From assembly GCA_029933565.1 (NCBI GenBank), contig JAOZNY010000060.1, forward strand, positions 1 through 9,954: a DNA stretch of 9,954 bases, written 5' to 3'. Source of the stretch: Bacteroidales bacterium (GTDB lineage: Bacteria; Bacteroidota; Bacteroidia; Bacteroidales; F082). The notes beneath the pieces are model-generated. The model ran no database searches, had not been told where the DNA came from, and saw nothing but the letters and a program-made list of their open reading frames with translations. Position 1 is the stretch's first letter. Each line of letters starts with the position of its first letter. The position numbers and the translations under genes were made by a program. Positions 6,295-9,954 of this stretch are shown here, in pieces.

Positions 6295-7635
6295 TTGGAA
6301 AGATATTTTCAAATACTAAGTATTTCACTTGAGGCGGTCTTCATAAATAAAATGAGGTCGGTACTTACTGCATTGGGTATTATTTTTGGTGTAGGTGCTG
6401 TTATTTCAATGATGGCAATTGGAAACGGTGCCAGGCAGGAAATCCTCGACCAAATGAAACTTGTTGGTGTAAACAACATTGTTATCCTTCCCAAAATCGA
6501 TGACAGCAATGAAGGTACTGAGGAAGAAGAAGGCAAAACACTAAAAAAGAAATACTCACCCGGCCTTACATTAAAAGATGCAGAAAACATCCAAACATCA
6601 ATTCCAACAGTCAATAAAATAAGTTCCGAAGCTATTTACAAAACTCTTGGAATAAGGAATGGAAAAAAACTAAGCATTAAACTAACAGGAGTAAGTCCCC
6701 AGTTTTTTAAAATGTTTAATCAGGATCTTAAAAAAGGAGAATTCTTCAACAAATGGCAAGTTGAAAGAGGCGATCCTGTTTGTATTATCGGTCCTGAAGT
6801 AGTGGCAAAACTATTTCCAAAAGAAGATCCAATTGGTAAATACCTAAAAAGCGGAAATGTATGGCTAAAGGTAATTGGCATACTCGAAGGTGTTAGGGTA
6901 AGTGAGAAAGCAGAAGAAATGGGTATTAGCAATTACAGCACAAATGTATTTACTCCAATAAAAACACTACTACTGCGCTACAAGGACCGTTCGGTTATTA
7001 ATGCCGCTTCTTTTGGTGGGAAAACTGTAAGTTATAGGGGCAACAGCATGATGTACACGAATAATGCCGAAGGTGGTGGTGGCGAAAACCAATTAGACAA
7101 AATTGTTGTACAGGTTAAAGAAACGCATCAACTATCGTCTACTTCCAAAGTGATAAAAAAAATACTTGACCGCCGCCACAAAGGTGTTGATGATTATGAG
7201 ATTAAAATACCCGAACTTCTGCTCAAGCAAGAACAAAAAACAAAAGACATTTTTAATATTGTATTAGGAGCAATTGCAGGCATTTCACTAATAGTTGGGG
7301 GAATTGGAATTATGAATATAATGCTGGCATCGGTGATGGAACGAATTAGAGAAATTGGAGTTCGTAGAGCAACAGGTGCCACCAAAAAAGATATTGTCTT
7401 CCAGTTTCTTGCCGAAGCAACATTTATTAGTGTGAGCGGTGGGCTACTGGGAATATTACTTGGTGTGATAATTGCAAAATTAATTACGGTTACTACGGGA
7501 ATACTAACTATCGTTTCGTTTGTTTCAATAGCCATCTCGTTTGGTGTTGCTGCCTCGGTTGGAATTATTTTTGGATGGTTACCTGCTCAAAAAGCGGCGG
7601 AACAAGATCCTGTGGAAAGTTTGAGGCATGATTAG
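6295..7635 (+). CDS. MacB/FtsX-like ABC transporter permease without fused ATPase
   Basis: The 446-residue permease has the MacB layout minus the ATP-binding domain. A first helix at ~22-42 (RSVLTALGIIFGVGAVISMM) precedes a MacB_PCD-like periplasmic domain (~43-310), then the FtsX domain with helices near 318-345, 372-397 and 405-428. The family motif MERIREIGVRRATGATKKDI lies between the second and third helices, and the ending PVESLRHD is typical. No Walker A or signature motif is present, so a separate ATPase is needed. The start is taken as TTG at 6295: the frame has a stop at 6283-6285, no ATG between, and the next ATG (6352) would remove the conserved amphipathic start before helix 1. 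It probably moves substrate energy from the cytoplasmic ATPase to the adaptor/channel. Substrate unknown. Confidence 0.92.
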   Translation: MERYFQILSISLEAVFINKMRSVLTALGIIFGVGAVISMMAIGNGARQEILDQMKLVGVNNIVILPKIDDSNEGTEEEEGKTLKKKYSPGLTLKDAENIQTSIPTVNKISSEAIYKTLGIRNGKKLSIKLTGVSPQFFKMFNQDLKKGEFFNKWQVERGDPVCIIGPEVVAKLFPKEDPIGKYLKSGNVWLKVIGILEGVRVSEKAEEMGISNYSTNVFTPIKTLLLRYKDRSVINAASFGGKTVSYRGNSMMYTNNAEGGGGENQLDKIVVQVKETHQLSSTSKVIKKILDRRHKGVDDYEIKIPELLLKQEQKTKDIFNIVLGAIAGISLIVGGIGIMNIMLASVMERIREIGVRRATGATKKDIVFQFLAEATFISVSGGLLGILLGVIIAKLITVTTGILTIVSFVSIAISFGVAASVGIIFGWLPAQKAAEQDPVESLRHD

Positions 7636-7693
7636 GAATAAAATGGTAAATTTGCTTTATTAAGAAAATACAAATAGTCAAAACTAATTAACT

Positions 7694-7698
7694 GGAGG
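7694..7698 (+). promoter_or_regulatory. Shine-Dalgarno site of the antitoxin gene
   Basis: GGAGG sits 6 bp before the ATG at 7705. The other genes here have A-rich leaders without such a site, so this gene stands out and may be translated strongly or be of separate origin. Confidence 0.6.
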
Positions 7699-7704
7699 TT
7701 CAAA

Positions 7705-7923
7705 ATGTTGGTTACACTACCTTTAAACAAGATGTCGATAGAAGAAAAGATTAAAACAATGGAAGCAATTTGGGATGATTTGTGCAAAAATGAAGATGCT
7801 TATGCATCACCATCCTGGCACGAAAATATTTTACATGAAAGAGAAAACAGTATTTTAAAGGGTGATGATAAGTTTACGGATTGGGGGAAAGCCAAAAAGG
7901 ATATACGAGATAAAACATCATGA
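7705..7923 (+). CDS. Type II antitoxin, addiction-module protein (PF09720-like)
   Basis: This 72-residue acidic protein resembles the Unstab_antitox family: an N-terminal helix (MSIEEKIKTMEAIWDDL), a SPSWHENILHERENSIL helix and a final WGKAKKDI segment, the pattern of putative addiction-module components that pair with ParE/RelE toxins. In such pairs the labile antitoxin binds and neutralises the toxin, and the complex may repress its own promoter. The stop overlaps the toxin start by 4 bp (ATGA), so translation is coupled. It begins 69 bp after the permease stop; no convincing promoter of its own was seen. MLVTLPLN precedes the family start; an alternative start at M11 (7735) is possible, but the Shine-Dalgarno favours 7705. 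Confidence 0.82.
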   Translation: MLVTLPLNKMSIEEKIKTMEAIWDDLCKNEDAYASPSWHENILHERENSILKGDDKFTDWGKAKKDIRDKTS

Positions 7924-8213
7924 AAATACAAATCTCGACTTCAGCAAATCAAGATTTAGTTGATGGCTTCCACTTTTATGAGAAGCAGTCGGAAGGGCTA
8001 GGTGCCTATTTTATTGATTCCCTATTTTCTGATATTGACTCTTTAAAAATATATGCAGGAATACATTCCGTACATTTTAACAAATATTTTCGACTTCTTT
8101 CAAAGAGATTTCCTTTTGCTATTTATTATTTAATTGAACAAAATACTATAAATGTTTATGCCATTCTTGACACAAGAAGCAACCCTGCTTGGACAAGAAA
8201 AAAACTGAAGTAA
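7920..8213 (+). CDS. Type II toxin, ParE/RelE superfamily
   Basis: The 97-residue protein fits the ParE/RelE fold (PF05016-like): strand KIQISTSANQDLVDGFHFYEKQ with following helix, a central FIDSLFSDIDSLK helix, a strand pair with FRLLSKRFPFAIYYLIEQNTINVYAILDTR, and the common ending NPAWTRKKL. Family members either poison DNA gyrase (ParE) or cleave ribosome-bound mRNA (RelE); the sequence does not settle which. The FPFAIYY strand and the terminal R/W match the more ParE-like plasmid-stabilisation group. The ATG overlaps the antitoxin stop. The stop lies 11 bp before the TolC-like start, so toxin and channel are likely on the same message. The length is normal and no break is visible. Confidence 0.85.
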   Translation: MKIQISTSANQDLVDGFHFYEKQSEGLGAYFIDSLFSDIDSLKIYAGIHSVHFNKYFRLLSKRFPFAIYYLIEQNTINVYAILDTRSNPAWTRKKLK

Positions 8214-8224
8214 AGATTGAAAAT

Positions 8225-9739
8225 ATGCACAAAACTTTCAAGCATTATAAAACTACCTTAAAAACAATATTTGCAATAGCCTTGTTGATTGTTTTATCTG
8301 GCACTAATCTATCTGCCCAGCAGCCTACAGAATATTCACTAACTGATGTTGTAAAAATTGCTCAGGACCAATCGCCTGACGCACTAATAGCAAAACATAG
8401 GTTTAGAGTTAGTTATTGGAATTTTAAAATATTTAAAGCTGACTACCTTCCTAATTTAGATTTTAGTGCAACCATACCCGATATAAACCGAACCATTAAT
8501 ACTGTTAAAGGTCAGGATGGTACCTCAACTTACACACCTGAGAGTGTAACTAATTATCAATTAGATTTATCTCTATCACAAAAAATTGGATTTACCGGAG
8601 GAGATATTTTCTTGAGTAGCGGTTTAAGGCGAATGGACAACTTTCTTACTGACACTTCTACTACCAGTTACCTTACAAATATGGTTAGTATTGGGATTAG
8701 ACAACCTTTGTTTGCTTACAACCCTTACAAATGGCTAAAGCAAATTGAACCAATGAAATACGAGGAATCCCGAAGAACCTATGTAGAAACTAACGAAGAA
8801 GTAGCATCAACGGCAATTAATTACTTTTTTAACTTATTGCTGGCACAAATCGACTTGGGTATTTCACGCAAGAACGAATCGAATTACGACACTCTTTATC
8901 GTATTGCACAAGGACGTTACACTTTAGGTAAGATTGCTGAGAATGATTTATTACAACTAGAGTTAAACTTGCTGAAGGCACAATCATCTGTCGAAAAAAC
9001 TCAATTGGATTACGAAAATGCACTTTTTGTTTTCAAATCCTATCTTCGTATAAAAGACAATAATCAAATAGTATTGATTCCACCTTCGGAGACAGATCAC
9101 TTTTATGTACCGGCTCAAACTGCCATTGAACAAGCAAAAGAAAACACTTCCACAGGACTTGAATTTCAAAGACGAATACTTGAGGCAGAAAGCAAAATAA
9201 ATCAAGCAAAAATGGATGGTCGTTTCGATGCTGATATTTTTGCAATGTTTGGACTTACACAAACATCTAACAATGTTCCCGATTCATATAAAAACCCTCT
9301 TGACCAGGAAATAGTTACATTAGGCATGTCTGTTCCAATATTGGATTGGGGGAAAGCGCGTGGCAAAATTAAATTGGCCGAATCAAATATGGACTTGGTG
9401 CAAACGGCTGTTGATCAGGATAAAATTGACTTTGAACAGAATATTTTTATTGAGACCATGAATTTTAATATGCAAGAGAAACAACTACTGATTGCAGCAA
9501 AATCTGATACGGTTGCGCAAAGACGTTTTAATGTTACTCAAAAACGTTATATGATTGGTAAAGTAAACGATGTTCTTGAATTAAAAAATGCCCAAATTGA
9601 TAATGACAATGCGAAAATGGGTTACTACCGTGCACTTAGAACCTATTGGAAAAGTTATTACCAAATCCGTAAACTAACCCTTTATGATTTTGAAAGGGAT
9701 ATGCCTATTCAAATTGACGTAGATGCTTTGTTGGAGTAG
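8225..9739 (+). CDS. TolC-like outer-membrane efflux protein
   Basis: The 504-residue protein would form the outer-membrane/periplasmic channel of the tripartite exporter. A signal peptide covers ~1-31 (hydrophobic TIFAIALLIVLSGTNLSA, cleavage before QQ). Two outer-membrane efflux (OEP) repeats follow. The first carries GRYTLGKIAENDLLQLELNL and the second KRYMIGKVNDVLELKNAQ, the equivalent helix turns of the family. YLPNLDFSATIP and VTLGMSVPILDWGKARGKIK are the usual strand and helix starts. An in-frame TTG at 8189 would add 12 residues overlapping the toxin gene, but the ATG at 8225 puts the signal peptide at the true N-terminus and is preferred. The gene ends the exporter set; no terminator of the classic kind follows, only a repeat palindrome. 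Confidence 0.92.
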   Translation: MHKTFKHYKTTLKTIFAIALLIVLSGTNLSAQQPTEYSLTDVVKIAQDQSPDALIAKHRFRVSYWNFKIFKADYLPNLDFSATIPDINRTINTVKGQDGTSTYTPESVTNYQLDLSLSQKIGFTGGDIFLSSGLRRMDNFLTDTSTTSYLTNMVSIGIRQPLFAYNPYKWLKQIEPMKYEESRRTYVETNEEVASTAINYFFNLLLAQIDLGISRKNESNYDTLYRIAQGRYTLGKIAENDLLQLELNLLKAQSSVEKTQLDYENALFVFKSYLRIKDNNQIVLIPPSETDHFYVPAQTAIEQAKENTSTGLEFQRRILEAESKINQAKMDGRFDADIFAMFGLTQTSNNVPDSYKNPLDQEIVTLGMSVPILDWGKARGKIKLAESNMDLVQTAVDQDKIDFEQNIFIETMNFNMQEKQLLIAAKSDTVAQRRFNVTQKRYMIGKVNDVLELKNAQIDNDNAKMGYYRALRTYWKSYYQIRKLTLYDFERDMPIQIDVDALLE

Positions 9740-9775
9740 GAAGGTTGGAGTTAGAAGACAGAAGTTGGAAGAGTG
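9740..9775 (+). repeat. Purine-rich imperfect short repeats
   Basis: Variants of GAAGTTGGA/GAGTTAGAA (GTTGGAGTTAGAA, then CAGAAGTTGGAAGA) run together directly after the TolC-like stop. Similar AGAAGT-type runs are dispersed in some Bacteroidota genomes (recalled, not checked). Composition resembles the purine-rich 3' end of the adaptor gene. Confidence 0.4.
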
Positions 9776-9873
9776 TCACGCAAAGGGCGCGAAGTTTTTA
9801 CGCAAAGGTTCGCAAAGAAATGTCTCAAAAAAACCTTAGCGAACCTTAGCGGCTCTTAGCGGGCTTTGCGTGA
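9776..9873. repeat. Long imperfect palindrome of GCAAAG/GCTAAG units, dispersed-repeat type
   Basis: The ends TCACGCAAAG (9776-9785) and CTTTGCGTGA (9864-9873) are perfect inverted repeats. Inside, AAGGTTCGC (near 9805-9813) pairs with GCGAACCTT (near 9839-9847), with further imperfect matches between, so most of the 98 bp can fold into one hairpin. Short units GCAAAG, GCGAAG and CTTAGCG recur. It lies 36 bp after the TolC-like stop and may act as a transcription barrier. Repeats with CACGCAAAGACGCAAAG-like units are familiar from Bacteroidota intergenic regions; family membership here is from memory. Confidence 0.6.
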
Positions 9874-9954
9874 AGAAAAAGAAACCAATAACCAAAAATA
9901 ATTCCTTATTCGTAGTACCCAATCGGGTATAAAACCTTATCAAAAACATAGTAC
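9874..9954. other. AT-rich right end without an identifiable gene
   Basis: The only structure seen is a 5-bp hairpin at 9916-9929 (TACCC, loop AATC, GGGTA). One short open frame reads through the edge without a start codon and gives no recognisable family, so no gene is called. Confidence 0.4.

Noticed and set aside
8189..8224. In-frame TTG start adding 12 residues to the TolC-like protein and overlapping the toxin gene
   Set aside because: The ATG at 8225 gives a well-formed signal peptide at the N-terminus and a normal 11-bp gap; the added residues are charged and would bury the signal peptide.
9909..9954. Open frame running off the right edge
   Set aside because: No start codon, only about 15 residues, and no confident family match.

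Overview
The window looks like a low-GC chromosome segment from a Bacteroidota bacterium, probably near Bacteroidales/Marinilabiliales; the phylum is much safer than the order. Support: AT-rich intergenic DNA, A-rich leaders without Shine-Dalgarno sites before most genes, TAnnTTTG-type -7 promoter boxes, a membrane-bound AraC-type regulator of a style common in this phylum, and GC-rich dispersed palindromes of a kind familiar from such genomes.

Left part (1-4510). A leftward gene encodes a seven-helix membrane protein ending in an AraC DNA-binding domain. A 360-bp divergent control region separates it from two rightward genes for exported, beta-rich surface proteins. The control region holds two identical 26-bp perfect palindromes 145 bp apart, further dyads, and near mirror-image -7 boxes facing each gene. 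The two exported proteins differ in domain content but end in the same 28-residue tripartite tail (VPVSDW motif, hydrophobic helix, basic end), which resembles a PEP-CTERM/IPTL-CTERM-like sorting signal. A strong hairpin lies between them and a clear intrinsic terminator follows the second. The regulator, its palindromes and the tagged proteins are the best candidate for an undescribed system here.

Middle (4510-4829). This gene-free stretch carries 17-bp inverted repeats around a GC-rich hairpin core, and a small GTTAAA/TTTAAC dyad close to the next gene.

Right part (4830-9739). This is a probable four-step export operon: a HlyD/MacA-like periplasmic adaptor, a MacB/FtsX-like permease without its own ATPase domain, a type II toxin-antitoxin pair (PF09720-like antitoxin and ParE/RelE-like toxin), and a TolC-like outer-membrane channel. 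Adaptor, permease and channel would form a tripartite ABC exporter across both membranes. The ATPase is not in the window. The toxin-antitoxin pair sits between permease and channel genes in the same orientation, with an 11-bp gap to the channel start.

Right end (9740-9954). A purine-rich imperfect repeat is followed by a ~98-bp imperfect palindrome built from GCAAAG/GCTAAG units, a probable dispersed repeat. No rRNA, tRNA, CRISPR array or transposase gene was seen.
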